This document shows, one piece after another, positions 52,585 to 61,318 of a DNA stretch of 64,000 nt. Numbering within the stretch: position 1 is the stretch's first letter; each line of letters begins with the position of its first letter. The notes beneath the pieces are model-generated. The model was given only the letters and a program-made list of their open reading frames with translations. It was not told the DNA's origin and searched no databases. This stretch comes from UBA1723 sp045629285 (lineage in GTDB: Bacteria > Bacteroidota > Bacteroidia > Bacteroidales > Paludibacteraceae), in the NCBI GenBank assembly GCA_045629285.1, contig JAZQQY010000034.1:124001-188000 (forward strand), in the 5' to 3' direction. Both the position numbers and the translations under genes were made by a program.

Positions 52585-53412
52585 TTAAAACTCCAAATAC
52601 ATTTCTGCTTTCCCGTTTAATGCTTCGTCGTAGCCATTTTCAGCCTTGATGTCTTCGAATGATTTGTATCGCTTGCCACTCTTGAGTCTTTGCTTGAGAT
52701 TCTTCAACAATTCTCCTTTTAGGTAAGGATGCCATAATTTGTATGGATTAGTATTATTGATGTCGATTTTGTTGACGGAATGGCCATCGCAGATTATGTA
52801 TTTTCTTATCCTCTCCACGATTTCCGCATCCATGCTGTACACTTCCGCCAACTGCTCCACGCAATAGAATCCGCCAAGTGAGGTGCGGTATTTCACTATG
52901 TTGATTGCACGCTTCTCTCCGATGCCTGGCAACTTGCGTAGTCCGGCTGTATCGGCAGTGTTGATGTCGACATGTAAATCGGCATGACGATCGGCGATTC
53001 TAGATGCTTTGGGGGAGGACTCTCGTTTGTAGAAATCTTTAGTTTTTGGATTTTTGAAGATAGGCATGGAATCAGACGGCATTACCGTCTGACACAGAGC
53101 AGCCTTAGATTCCATTTTTGCATAATGCGGCTTGATATTTTGCGATGAATCACTGGCGTTGGCAATCTCTTCCTTGAAGCGTTTCACGTCGTCTTCAAAT
53201 TTCAGCTCTATTTCCGATTTTATCTCCTGAGCGTTTGCCGACATCAGATATGTGCGCATTGCCACCACGCCGATAAGCATGGTTGCCACGATCGTCAAAC
53301 TTACCGCGACATTAACATTTCGATTGTGTTGCTCGATTTCTTTGAACAGCTGTTCATCGTCGAATTCTTCTTTTGTATCCATTCTAATCCAATTTAGACT
53401 ATTGTCAGACAT
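52585..53412 (-). CDS. ComEA-like helix-hairpin-helix protein
   Basis: 275 residues. One membrane helix (about 34-55, VAVSLTIVATMLIGVVAM), a coiled segment (EIELKFEDDVKRFKEEIANA), then a ComEA-type HhH domain at about 145-200: 'VDINTADTAGLRKLPGIGEK' and 'AINIVKYRTSLGGF', with a second weaker HhH near the C-terminus ('KIDINNTNPYKLWHPYLKG'). ComEA binds double-stranded DNA in the periplasm during uptake; here the domain is anchored and preceded by a linker. The start may be 53412 or the Met at 53382 (MDTKEEF). A TATTTTTG -7 box at 53426-53433 (minus) faces one for the next gene. Confidence 0.82.
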   Translation of the reverse strand: MSDNSLNWIRMDTKEEFDDEQLFKEIEQHNRNVNVAVSLTIVATMLIGVVAMRTYLMSANAQEIKSEIELKFEDDVKRFKEEIANASDSSQNIKPHYAKMESKAALCQTVMPSDSMPIFKNPKTKDFYKRESSPKASRIADRHADLHVDINTADTAGLRKLPGIGEKRAINIVKYRTSLGGFYCVEQLAEVYSMDAEIVERIRKYIICDGHSVNKIDINNTNPYKLWHPYLKGELLKNLKQRLKSGKRYKSFEDIKAENGYDEALNGKAEMYLEF

Positions 53413-53491
53413 TCATATTTCTACGCAAAAATAACTGATTATGGGTAAAAAATAACTATTTTTGCACAAATTATGATAGAAAAATCTGATT

Positions 53492-55273
53492 ATGTTGATT
53501 AACTTAAATACGAACGATGCAGAAGCTGATTTGCTTCACGCAGCTTTTTCCGACAGATTGATTGGAATTGTGCCTAAGATGGCTAACCGTCATGGATTGA
53601 TTGCCGGTGCTACTGGTACAGGTAAGACTGTTTCTTTGCAGGTGTTGGCAGAAGGATTCTCTCAGATGGGAGTGCCTGTATTTATGGCCGACATGAAGGG
53701 CGATTTGTCAGGTGTGGCAAAAGAGGGTAAGCTAAACAAGTTTATGGAGAAGCGTCAGGCTGAGTTTGGAATCGAATATGGGTTCAAGGCATTCCCTGTT
53801 GAATTCTTCGACGTATTTAAGGAGCAGGGTAATCCTATCCGTGTGACAGTCAACGATCTTGGATCTCAGTTGTTGTCGCGTATCCTTGAACTTAACGACA
53901 CTCAGGAGGGTGTGCTTACAATCGCATTCCGTGTAAGCCGTGAGCAGAACATGCCGATGGAGACGTTGGATGATCTACGCAAGATGCTGACTTACGTTAG
54001 TGAGCATGCCGCTGAACTTTCTGCTACTCTTGGTGCTGTCTCTACAGCCAGCGTCGGAGCTATCCAGCGTGCTCTTCTTCGTCTTGAGGAAGAGGGTGGT
54101 GACAAGTTCCTTTGCGGAAAGAGTTTCAACGTGATGGATTTCATCAAGACAAGAGACGGCAAGGGTGTGATCAACATTCTTGCTGCGGATAAACTTGGTA
54201 ATTCTCCGCTTCTATATTCCACATTCCTATTCTGGCTTCTTACAGCTCTTTATGAGACTCTTCCAGAGGTGGGCGACGCTGACAAACCAAAATTCGTCTT
54301 CTTCTTCGATGAGGCTCACCTGTTGTTCAACGACACTCAGAAAGCAGTGTTGGACAAGATCGAGAAGATTGTTCGTCTGATTCGTTCTAAGGGTGTAGGA
54401 GTTTACTTCATCACTCAGTCGCCAATCGATATTCCTGAGAATGTGTTGGCTCAGCTTGGTAACAAGGTGCAGCATGCTCTTCGTGCCTTCACTCCAAAGG
54501 ATCAGCGTACAATCAAGAGTGTTGCCGACGGATTCCGTGAGAATCCAAAGTTCAAGAGCGAAGACGCGCTTCTTGAGTTGGAGACAGGAGAGGCTTTGAT
54601 TTCATTTTTGGATGAGAAGGGAGCTCCTACAATGGTAGAGAGAGCTAAGATGTTGAGCCCTGCCGGACAGATTGGCCCAATCACAGATGAGGAGAGACGT
54701 GCATTTATCATGAACTCTTCGTTCTATGAGAAGGAGGCTCCTGTCAAGGCACAGCCGAAGGAGGAGAAGAAAGCAGAAGCTAAGGAGGCAGCAAAAGTTG
54801 AGGTTGAAGATAAGGGAGCTGAACTTTTGGCTGAGGTTGAGGCAGTAGTTGCTGAGTTGGAGATAAAGGTTGACGGTATTTCTTCATTGAAGAATAAGAT
54901 TTCCGACATGAGATCCGTTACTGAAGATGCTAGTGAAGCGAAGGAGACCATCAAGCCGCTTGTGTCGGATGCAAAGAAATTGAAGGATGAGGCAAATGCT
55001 TTGTATAAGAAACTAGTGAAGACAGTCGGTGCGTCTACAGATAAGAACTTGACTTCATTGCTAAAGAAGGGTGAGAAGAAATATGAAGAGGCTGAGAAGG
55101 GTCTAGACAAGCTGAAGACAGAATATGATGCTGTATTCAAGAAGTTGTCTGATCTAGAGAAGAAGGAGAAGAAAGAGGCAGAGAAGAACAAGAAGTGGTG
55201 GTATAATATATTCATCACAATTCTTCACATGATTGTGCCTTCATCAAAGAAAGTACTAAAGAAAAAACGTTAG
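53492..55273 (+). CDS. HerA/DUF853-type P-loop ATPase with coiled-coil tail
   Basis: 593 residues. Walker A 'GATGTGKTVSLQVLAEG' near 39, 'FMADMKGDLSGVA' after it, Walker B 'KFVFFFDEAHLLFN' near 267, and 'VYFITQSPIDIPENVLAQLG' are the signature of the DUF853/YjgR branch of the FtsK-HerA superfamily. Typical members are about 500 residues. Here residues about 415-570 are Lys/Glu-rich coiled coil and the end 'WWYNIFITILHMIVPSSKK' is hydrophobic, suggesting membrane contact. TATTTTTG at 53457-53464 is the likely -7 box. Function of YjgR-type proteins is not established. Confidence 0.85.
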   Translation: MLINLNTNDAEADLLHAAFSDRLIGIVPKMANRHGLIAGATGTGKTVSLQVLAEGFSQMGVPVFMADMKGDLSGVAKEGKLNKFMEKRQAEFGIEYGFKAFPVEFFDVFKEQGNPIRVTVNDLGSQLLSRILELNDTQEGVLTIAFRVSREQNMPMETLDDLRKMLTYVSEHAAELSATLGAVSTASVGAIQRALLRLEEEGGDKFLCGKSFNVMDFIKTRDGKGVINILAADKLGNSPLLYSTFLFWLLTALYETLPEVGDADKPKFVFFFDEAHLLFNDTQKAVLDKIEKIVRLIRSKGVGVYFITQSPIDIPENVLAQLGNKVQHALRAFTPKDQRTIKSVADGFRENPKFKSEDALLELETGEALISFLDEKGAPTMVERAKMLSPAGQIGPITDEERRAFIMNSSFYEKEAPVKAQPKEEKKAEAKEAAKVEVEDKGAELLAEVEAVVAELEIKVDGISSLKNKISDMRSVTEDASEAKETIKPLVSDAKKLKDEANALYKKLVKTVGASTDKNLTSLLKKGEKKYEEAEKGLDKLKTEYDAVFKKLSDLEKKEKKEAEKNKKWWYNIFITILHMIVPSSKKVLKKKR

Positions 55274-55327
55274 TAAAGAAGTCACGTTAGTGCGTCTCTT
55301 GCGAAAAACAGACGGTGTGCACACCGT
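55273..55327. repeat. Degenerate GTAGAGACG repeat (copy 4) plus a 16-nt palindrome
   Basis: GTAAAGAAGTCACGTTAGTG then CGTCTCTT is a worn copy of the family. It is followed by the perfect palindrome ACGGTGTGCACACCGT (55312-55327). Both lie in the 91-nt gap before the beta-barrel gene. Confidence 0.5.
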
Positions 55328-55364
55328 TTATACTGAATACTAATTGAAAAAATACAAATACAAT

Positions 55365-56147
55365 ATGAAGAAATTATTGATCTCAGCATTGATGCTATTG
55401 TCTACATTGACAGCATCAGCACAGATGATTTCCGCTGCACGCGATAATCAGGGAGTGAAGTTTGGTGTACGTGCATCGTTTGCTTCAAGCAGCATGACTG
55501 GTAAGACAGCTGATGGCTCGTTTGATCTACTAGGTATTGCAAGTTCATCGGTGACATCAAAGAATTTGTCTGCTTTTTCTGCAGGTGTTTCTATGGACCT
55601 TCCTATCTTGGAGAGTTTCCACTTCAATATCGAGTTGAAATATGCTATGAAGGGTCAGAAGACAGTTCAGGAAGCTAAGGTATTCAATGTTAATCAGGAA
55701 GCAATTCAGTTCAACAGAATCGGTTATGTGGAGGTGCCTATTCAGCCACAGTTCAGATTGAATTTCGGTGAAGCTCATGTAAATGTTAACTTCGGTCCAT
55801 ATTTGGCATTTGCTGTACATGGTCATACAAAAACAAAGACTCATATCGAGGGGCAGGACGACATGATTTCGAAGTTCTACACATTCACAGGAAAGAGCTT
55901 CTCTCATAAAGAGGGTAGTAGCAGAAAATGGGTAGATCCAGCAGATAATTACAAGGCTCCATACAATCGTCTTGATGTCGGTTTGGCAACAGGAGTAGCT
56001 TTTGAGATCGCCGCATTGCATATCGGCTTCAACTATGATCTTGGTGTCCGTGACATCTACGAATTTGCAAGAGACGTGAAGGATGAGAACTGGTATGAGC
56101 CAACAAAGAACCGTACAATGTATTTGACATTAGGTTTCAATTTCTAA
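55365..56147 (+). CDS. PorT-family outer-membrane beta-barrel protein
   Basis: 260 residues from ATG 55365 (MKKLLISALMLLSTLTASAQ signal peptide); the TTG seven codons earlier would spoil the signal. 'GVKFGVRASFASSSM', 'FHFNIELKYAMKGQKTVQ', 'YVEVPIQPQFRLNFGEAHV' and the terminal 'TMYLTLGFNF' fit the OMP_b-brl_2/PorT-like small barrel family with a C-terminal Phe. It resembles the 27400 gene in type but lacks the Ser-rich linker. Role unknown. Confidence 0.8.
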   Translation: MKKLLISALMLLSTLTASAQMISAARDNQGVKFGVRASFASSSMTGKTADGSFDLLGIASSSVTSKNLSAFSAGVSMDLPILESFHFNIELKYAMKGQKTVQEAKVFNVNQEAIQFNRIGYVEVPIQPQFRLNFGEAHVNVNFGPYLAFAVHGHTKTKTHIEGQDDMISKFYTFTGKSFSHKEGSSRKWVDPADNYKAPYNRLDVGLATGVAFEIAALHIGFNYDLGVRDIYEFARDVKDENWYEPTKNRTMYLTLGFNF

Positions 56148-56184
56148 GAAATATAACCGGATTGAAATATCTGGCATAACCATT

Positions 56185-56216
56185 GTAGAGACGTTGCATG
56201 CAACGTCTCTTTTTTG
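56185..56216. repeat. GTAGAGACG family repeat, copy 5, perfect palindrome acting as terminator
   Basis: AGAGACGTTGCA at 56187-56198 is followed at once by its exact reverse complement (to 56210) and T6. This is the cleanest copy of the family and is well placed to end the barrel transcript (stop at 56147). Confidence 0.78.
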
Positions 56217-56282
56217 TTGCATTCCGCATTCCACATTTCGCATTTATATTTTAATTCACTAATTTTGCGCTCTCTAAATAAA

Positions 56283-57053
56283 ATGAACATGAATAAGGAA
56301 AAATTCGTAGGAATCATTCCTGCAAGATATGCGTCGACGCGTTTCCCTGGAAAACCGTTGGCATCCATCGGTGGAAAACAGATGATCCAGAGAGTGTATG
56401 AGCAGGCATCTAAGGTGCTTGATTTGGTTTACGTTGCAACTGACGACCAGAGAATCTATGATGCTGTGATTGGTTTCGGAGGTAAGGCAATCATGACCAG
56501 TGATAAACATAAAAGCGGTACCGACCGTATCTGTGAGGCATACGAGAAGAGCGGATGCAATAGAGCGGTCGTTGTCAATATCCAGGGTGATGAACCGTTC
56601 ATCATGCCAAGTCAGATCAGCACCGTTTGCGACCTGTTCGATGCACCTGACACTCAGATAGCGACTCTTGTTAAGCCATTCTCTGCGAATGATTCTATCA
56701 CTGATTTGGAAAATCCTAATTCACCAAAGGTTGTGATCGACGGAGCAAGCAACGCCGTTTATTTCTCTCGCAGCGTCATCCCATATTTGCGTGGAGTGGA
56801 GAAGTCGGAGTGGCTTAAACGTCACACTTTCTTCAAGCATATCGGACTTTACGCATACAAGGCAGAAGTGTTGAAGCAGGTGACTAAGATGCCTCAGTCG
56901 ACAAATGAGATCTGCGAAAGTCTTGAGCAGTTGCGTTGGCTTGACAACGGTTTGAAAATCAAGGTTGGCCAGACAGAAACTCAGACTATCGGTATCGATA
57001 CACCAGAGGATATGGCAAAAGCAGAGGAATTCCTTAAATCTATTGAAAAATGA
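56283..57053 (+). CDS. kdsB: CMP-KDO synthetase (3-deoxy-manno-octulosonate cytidylyltransferase)
   Basis: 256 residues. KdsB activates KDO with CTP for LPS inner-core synthesis. 'GIIPARYASTRFPGKPLASI' is the nucleotide-binding N-terminus, 'NIQGDEPFIMPSQI' holds the conserved Asp near 100, and 'YFSRSVIPYLRG' follows. The start ATG 56283 or 56289 follows a TAATTTTG -7 box at 56260-56267; the longer frame from 56214 would begin inside a terminator palindrome region. Its stop overlaps the next gene by 4 nt (ATGA). Confidence 0.93.
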   Translation: MNMNKEKFVGIIPARYASTRFPGKPLASIGGKQMIQRVYEQASKVLDLVYVATDDQRIYDAVIGFGGKAIMTSDKHKSGTDRICEAYEKSGCNRAVVVNIQGDEPFIMPSQISTVCDLFDAPDTQIATLVKPFSANDSITDLENPNSPKVVIDGASNAVYFSRSVIPYLRGVEKSEWLKRHTFFKHIGLYAYKAEVLKQVTKMPQSTNEICESLEQLRWLDNGLKIKVGQTETQTIGIDTPEDMAKAEEFLKSIEK

Positions 57054-58357
57054 GTCAGTTAGACCGTTCCATTTGCCCTCCCATCCATGAGATAAAGAGC
57101 ATTGTCATCCCTGAATTGGAGACCATCAATCTGAAGAATGGTTCGCGCCTACATTGCATGAATGTCGGAACTGACGAAGTTGTCAGAGTGACAACAGCGG
57201 TCGGTGTCGGCACAGATGTGCAGAATGCACTTTTGTCTGCACGAATGACATCAATTATGCTTTTCGAGGGCTGTAAGGGAATGTCTCAGTCGCAAGTGGC
57301 GGAGATGTTCGATTTCTACGGCGCAAGAAAAAGCATCTCTCCCGGCATGTATACTTCATTCTACGATTTGATTTCGTTGAATAAGCATTTGCCAAAAATC
57401 ATAGATGTATATTTGAAATCGTTGTTCTCTCCGACTTTGGGTGAGGAGGATTACAAGCGGTTGTCTATGATCTACAAGGTTGCGATGAAGGAGAACTTTG
57501 AAAGAGTGGACTATCTTAGCGACAAGCAGCTTGATTACATGATGCTCGGCGATCTTGCCAGAAGTATTCATCCTGAACTTGTTGATTTTGATAAACTAAC
57601 TGTTGACGACATGCGTGCACTTCATTCAAAGTATTTCCATATAGGAAATATGGAGTTTATAGCATGTGGCATGATCACAGACGAGGTTAAGAAGATTTTG
57701 ATTGATGCGTTGGAGAGCATCGCACCGTCGAACCAATCCAAAAAGGAAGATATTCCTTTCGTGATGCCGGCATTGAAGGATAAGTATAAGTTCTCTCATA
57801 AAGAGGGAGTTCAGGCAGGAGTTTGCATAGGTCGACAACTATTCGACAAGAACCATCCTGATGAGAAAGGCATGAAATTCCTTAATACTGTGTTTGGAGG
57901 ATATTTCGGCAGCCGTTTGTCTTCGAATATCAGAGAAGAGAAGGGCTATACTTACGGAATCTATTCAAGCCTATCTCTTAATGCTCATCATGGCACTATG
58001 ACAATTTCCACACAGTGCGACAATCGTTATGTGCAGAAAGTGATCGATGAGACATATAAAGAGATGGATCGTCTTTGCAACGAGAATGTTTCCGACGACG
58101 AGATGCAGAGAGTGAAGAATTATCTTCTTGGCTCGATGTGTAGCAAATATGGCAATGCGTTCGCCTGGAACGGAGAGATTATCCGTGCCATCACGACTGC
58201 CAAAGGAGGAGAACTATCCCTTGCATTCATTAATGATTATATCGACTATATCCGTTCTGTTTCCGCTGGCGACGTGAAGAAGATGGCGCAGAAGTATTTT
58301 GGCAAGGACGATTTCTGTGTTTCGGTAGTGGCAGATAAAGATAAGTTAGACAAATGA
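57050..58357 (+). CDS. M16-family peptidase homologue lacking the zinc motif
   Basis: 435 residues. The overall pattern is an M16 half: 'LKNGSRLHCMNVGTDEVVRV', 'VGVGTDVQNALLSARMTSIM', 'FYGARKSISPGMYTSFYDLI' and the C-terminal 'VFGGYFGSRLSSNIREEKGY'. Active M16 proteins have HxxEH where this one reads IMLFEG, so both His ligands are missing. In M16B proteins such an inactive half pairs with an active one or acts as a scaffold. No active partner is in the window. It is translationally coupled to kdsB and to the next gene. Confidence 0.85.
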   Translation: MSQLDRSICPPIHEIKSIVIPELETINLKNGSRLHCMNVGTDEVVRVTTAVGVGTDVQNALLSARMTSIMLFEGCKGMSQSQVAEMFDFYGARKSISPGMYTSFYDLISLNKHLPKIIDVYLKSLFSPTLGEEDYKRLSMIYKVAMKENFERVDYLSDKQLDYMMLGDLARSIHPELVDFDKLTVDDMRALHSKYFHIGNMEFIACGMITDEVKKILIDALESIAPSNQSKKEDIPFVMPALKDKYKFSHKEGVQAGVCIGRQLFDKNHPDEKGMKFLNTVFGGYFGSRLSSNIREEKGYTYGIYSSLSLNAHHGTMTISTQCDNRYVQKVIDETYKEMDRLCNENVSDDEMQRVKNYLLGSMCSKYGNAFAWNGEIIRAITTAKGGELSLAFINDYIDYIRSVSAGDVKKMAQKYFGKDDFCVSVVADKDKLDK

Positions 58358-59160
58358 AAGTCAAGATTATAGTTGACAATTATGTTGCCCAGAGTCAAGT
58401 CTTTGCAGAGCACGGATTCTCTGCATTGATTTGCGATGGCGACAAGAATATCCTCTTCGATACGGCTTCAGGATCGTTGGCTCTCCTTCATAATCTGGAA
58501 TTATTCAAAGTGTCGACGGAAGAGATCTCGGATGTGGTGTTGAGTCATGGACATGACGACCACAGCGGTGGAGTAGTGTCGTTGATGAACAGAAATCAGG
58601 AGTGTAAGTTTTGGGCTGGCGAAGGTTTTGATGTTGCACGCACAGGCAGACGAGGTGTGGATATCGGCCTCAAACTGACAGCGGATCAGAAAAAGAGATT
58701 TAATATTGTCGACGGCATGGACCAATTGACAGACAACGTCTTTGCGGTATCTGCCAAAGGATGCGACTTGACTGATATGTCGCATACAGATGATTTTTAT
58801 ATATTGGAGAGCGACGGTACAAAGCCACGCGACTATTTCAACGACGAAGTATATATAGTCTGCGTTAACGAAGGAAAGATTAGCATCATCACCGGATGTG
58901 CCCATAGAGGAGTGGCAAACATAGTGCGTCATGCCCAAAGCCTGTTCAACATTCCCGTTGACACTATTATAGGAGGATTCCACACCCTTCATGATTCAAA
59001 AGAAAAGCTGGCACGCCTCGCGTCGGAATTGAAATCCGTATCGCCACGACAGATTATTTGTGGCCATTGCACAGGCGTAGAAGCCTATGCCGTCTTAAAA
59101 TCCATGATGCCTGAGGTAGAGATGATGCACACTCAGGTCGGTATGAATGTATTTTTGTGA
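58354..59160 (+). CDS. MBL-fold metallo-hydrolase
   Basis: 268 residues. Metal ligands 'LSHGHDDHSGGV' (HxHxDH) near 65, His in 'GCAHRGVANIV', and 'GGFHTLHDSKEK' near the end; 'CGHCTG' follows. The arrangement is close to the DHMP/AtsA-like group annotated in archaea as an RFA-P synthase, but substrate assignments in that group are weak. It overlaps the M16 gene by 4 nt, so kdsB, the M16 homologue and this gene form one translationally coupled unit. Confidence 0.82.
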   Translation: MKVKIIVDNYVAQSQVFAEHGFSALICDGDKNILFDTASGSLALLHNLELFKVSTEEISDVVLSHGHDDHSGGVVSLMNRNQECKFWAGEGFDVARTGRRGVDIGLKLTADQKKRFNIVDGMDQLTDNVFAVSAKGCDLTDMSHTDDFYILESDGTKPRDYFNDEVYIVCVNEGKISIITGCAHRGVANIVRHAQSLFNIPVDTIIGGFHTLHDSKEKLARLASELKSVSPRQIICGHCTGVEAYAVLKSMMPEVEMMHTQVGMNVFL

Positions 59161-59227
59161 AGAATTGTCGCACTACCTGATTCCCAGACTGACACTTTGG
59201 CAGACTTTGTCGCATCACGCCAGTAAA

Positions 59228-59260
59228 TTGGCACGAAAAAGGCATTGGCACGCTTTTTGA
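59228..59260 (+). promoter_or_regulatory. Sigma-54-like promoter upstream of dnaK
   Basis: TTGGCACG at 59245-59252, four bases, then TTGA at 59257-59260. This fits TTGGCACG-N4-TTGC except A for C in the last position. A second TTGGCACG lies 17 nt upstream (59228-59235) without a -12 element. A strong TAnnTTTG pair is not seen in the 170-nt spacer. Alternative: a heat-shock repressor or unrelated box. Confidence 0.45.
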
Positions 59261-59330
59261 AATATTAATAGCGTACCGCGATGGTGTGGTACAGATTAAA
59301 TTTGAATAATAATAAAAAATAAATAAAGTC

Positions 59331-61256
59331 ATGGGAAAGATTATCGGAATTGACCTTGGTACAACAAACTCGTGCGTAGCCGTAATGGAAGGTGGCGAAG
59401 CAAAAGTTATTCCAAACAGCGAGGGTAAGAGAACAACTCCTTCCGTAGTAGGTTTTTTGGCTGGTGGAGAGAGAAAGATCGGTGACCCTGCAAAGCGTCA
59501 GGCAATCACAAACCCAGAGAAGACTATTTTCTCTATCAAGAGATTTATGGGTGAGTCTTTCGACCGTGTAGGCGACGAAATCAAAAGAGTCCCTTACAAG
59601 GTAGTCAAGGGAGACAATAATACTCCACGTGTAGATATCGACGGACGTCTTTACACTCCACAGGAGATTTCAGCAATGGTGCTTCAGAAAATGAAGAAGA
59701 CAGCTGAGGACTTCTTGGGTGAGGAGGTTACAGAAGCCGTTATCACAGTGCCAGCATATTTCAACGACTCACAGCGTCAGGCAACAAAGGAGGCTGGTGA
59801 GATCGCAGGTTTGAAGGTTCGTCGTATCGTTAACGAGCCAACAGCATCAGCTTTGGCATACGGTATCGATAAGAAGGACAGAGACATGAAGATTCTTGTG
59901 TTCGACTGTGGTGGTGGTACACATGATGTGTCTGTTCTTGAGTTGGGCGACGGAGTGTTTGAGGTAAAATCAACATCAGGAGATACTCACCTAGGAGGTG
60001 ACGACTTCGATGAGAAGGTTATCCAGTGGTTGGTTGACGAGTTCAAGGCAGAGAACGCAGGATTCGATCTACGCAAGGACCCTATGGCATTGCAGAGATT
60101 GAAGGAGGCTGCAGAGAAGGCTAAGATCGAGCTTTCTAACACAACAACTTCAGAGATTAACTTGCCTTATATCACAGTAGTTGACGGAGCTCCAAAGCAC
60201 TTGGTAAGAACATTGTCACGTGCTAAGTTCGAGCAGTTGGTTGACGACTTGGTTCAGCGTACAATCGAGCCATGCCGCACAGCATTACAGGCAGCAGGTT
60301 ACTCAACATCAGATATTGACGAGGTCATCCTAGTCGGAGGTTCTACTCGTATTCCTGCAATTCAGGAGGCAGTAGAGAAGTTCTTTGGTAAGGCTCCATC
60401 CAAGGGTGTTAACCCAGACGAGGTTGTAGCACTAGGTGCTGCTATCCAGGGAGGTGTACTTGGTGGCGACTTGGCTGATATGGGTGCTGGTGCAGGTGTA
60501 TTGCTACTTGACGTAACTCCACTTTCACTAGGTATCGAGACATACGGTGGTGTGATGACTAAGCTAATCGACGCTAACACTACAATCCCAACAAAGAAGG
60601 AGCAGGTATTCTCGACTGCAGCTGACAACCAGACATCAGTAGAGATCAACGTACTTCAGGGAGAGCGTCCAATGGCAGCTCAGAACAAGTCGATCGGTCG
60701 TTTCCACTTGGATGGTATTCCAGCAGCTCCACGTGGTGTGCCTCAGATCGTTGTGTCATTCGATATCGACGCTAACGGTATCCTTAACGTAACAGCTCTT
60801 GATAAGGCTACAAACAAGGAGCAGAAGATCCGTATCGAGTCTTCTTCTGGTTTGTCGAAGGAGGAGATCGAAAGAATGAAGAACGAGGCTACTGCAAATG
60901 CAGCAGCAGACCAGAAGGAGAAGGAGCGTATCGACAAGTTGAACAACGCCGACGCTATGATCTTCCAGGTAGAGAAGCAACTTAAGGAGATCGGTGATAA
61001 GATCCCTTCAAGCAAGCGTGGTCCGATCGAGTCAGCTTTGGCTAAGCTTAAGGAGGCTCATAGAACACAGGATCTATCAGGTATCGATTCTTCAATGAAG
61101 GAACTTGAGAATGCACTTCACGCTGCGAGCCAGGATATGTACAACGCACAGCAGCAGGCTGGTGCACAGGGTGGTGGCTTCAACGGAGGTAACGCTGGTC
61201 AGTCAGGTCCTAACAAGGACGACATCACTGACGTCGACTTCGAGGAGGTTAAGTAA
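59331..61256 (+). CDS. dnaK: Molecular chaperone DnaK (Hsp70)
   Basis: 641 residues, full length. Nucleotide-binding domain: 'GIDLGTTNSCVAVMEGG', 'VITVPAYFNDSQRQATKEAG', 'FDCGGGTHDVSVLELGDGVF' and 'VGGSTRIPAIQE'. Substrate-binding domain begins after 'LLLDVTPLSLGIETYGGV'; the lid is helical and the tail ends 'DDITDVDFEEVK', the usual DnaK C-terminal motif. No dnaJ or grpE is adjacent. Note His in GGGTHDVS where many homologues have Phe. Strongly biased codon use suggests high expression. Confidence 0.97.
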   Translation: MGKIIGIDLGTTNSCVAVMEGGEAKVIPNSEGKRTTPSVVGFLAGGERKIGDPAKRQAITNPEKTIFSIKRFMGESFDRVGDEIKRVPYKVVKGDNNTPRVDIDGRLYTPQEISAMVLQKMKKTAEDFLGEEVTEAVITVPAYFNDSQRQATKEAGEIAGLKVRRIVNEPTASALAYGIDKKDRDMKILVFDCGGGTHDVSVLELGDGVFEVKSTSGDTHLGGDDFDEKVIQWLVDEFKAENAGFDLRKDPMALQRLKEAAEKAKIELSNTTTSEINLPYITVVDGAPKHLVRTLSRAKFEQLVDDLVQRTIEPCRTALQAAGYSTSDIDEVILVGGSTRIPAIQEAVEKFFGKAPSKGVNPDEVVALGAAIQGGVLGGDLADMGAGAGVLLLDVTPLSLGIETYGGVMTKLIDANTTIPTKKEQVFSTAADNQTSVEINVLQGERPMAAQNKSIGRFHLDGIPAAPRGVPQIVVSFDIDANGILNVTALDKATNKEQKIRIESSSGLSKEEIERMKNEATANAAADQKEKERIDKLNNADAMIFQVEKQLKEIGDKIPSSKRGPIESALAKLKEAHRTQDLSGIDSSMKELENALHAASQDMYNAQQQAGAQGGGFNGGNAGQSGPNKDDITDVDFEEVK

Positions 61257-61282
61257 GATTGATTAAACATCAACTAAATAAG

Positions 61283-61317
61283 ACTCCCGTGTGACAAACG
61301 TCACACGGGAGTTTTTT
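61283..61317. terminator. Terminator shared by dnaK and the hmu operon end
   Basis: ACTCCCGTGTGAC and its exact complement form a 13-bp stem with an AAAC loop, followed by T6 on the plus strand. dnaK ends at 61256 and the minus-strand operon at 61319, so it can serve both. Confidence 0.9.
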
Positions 61318-61318
61318 G

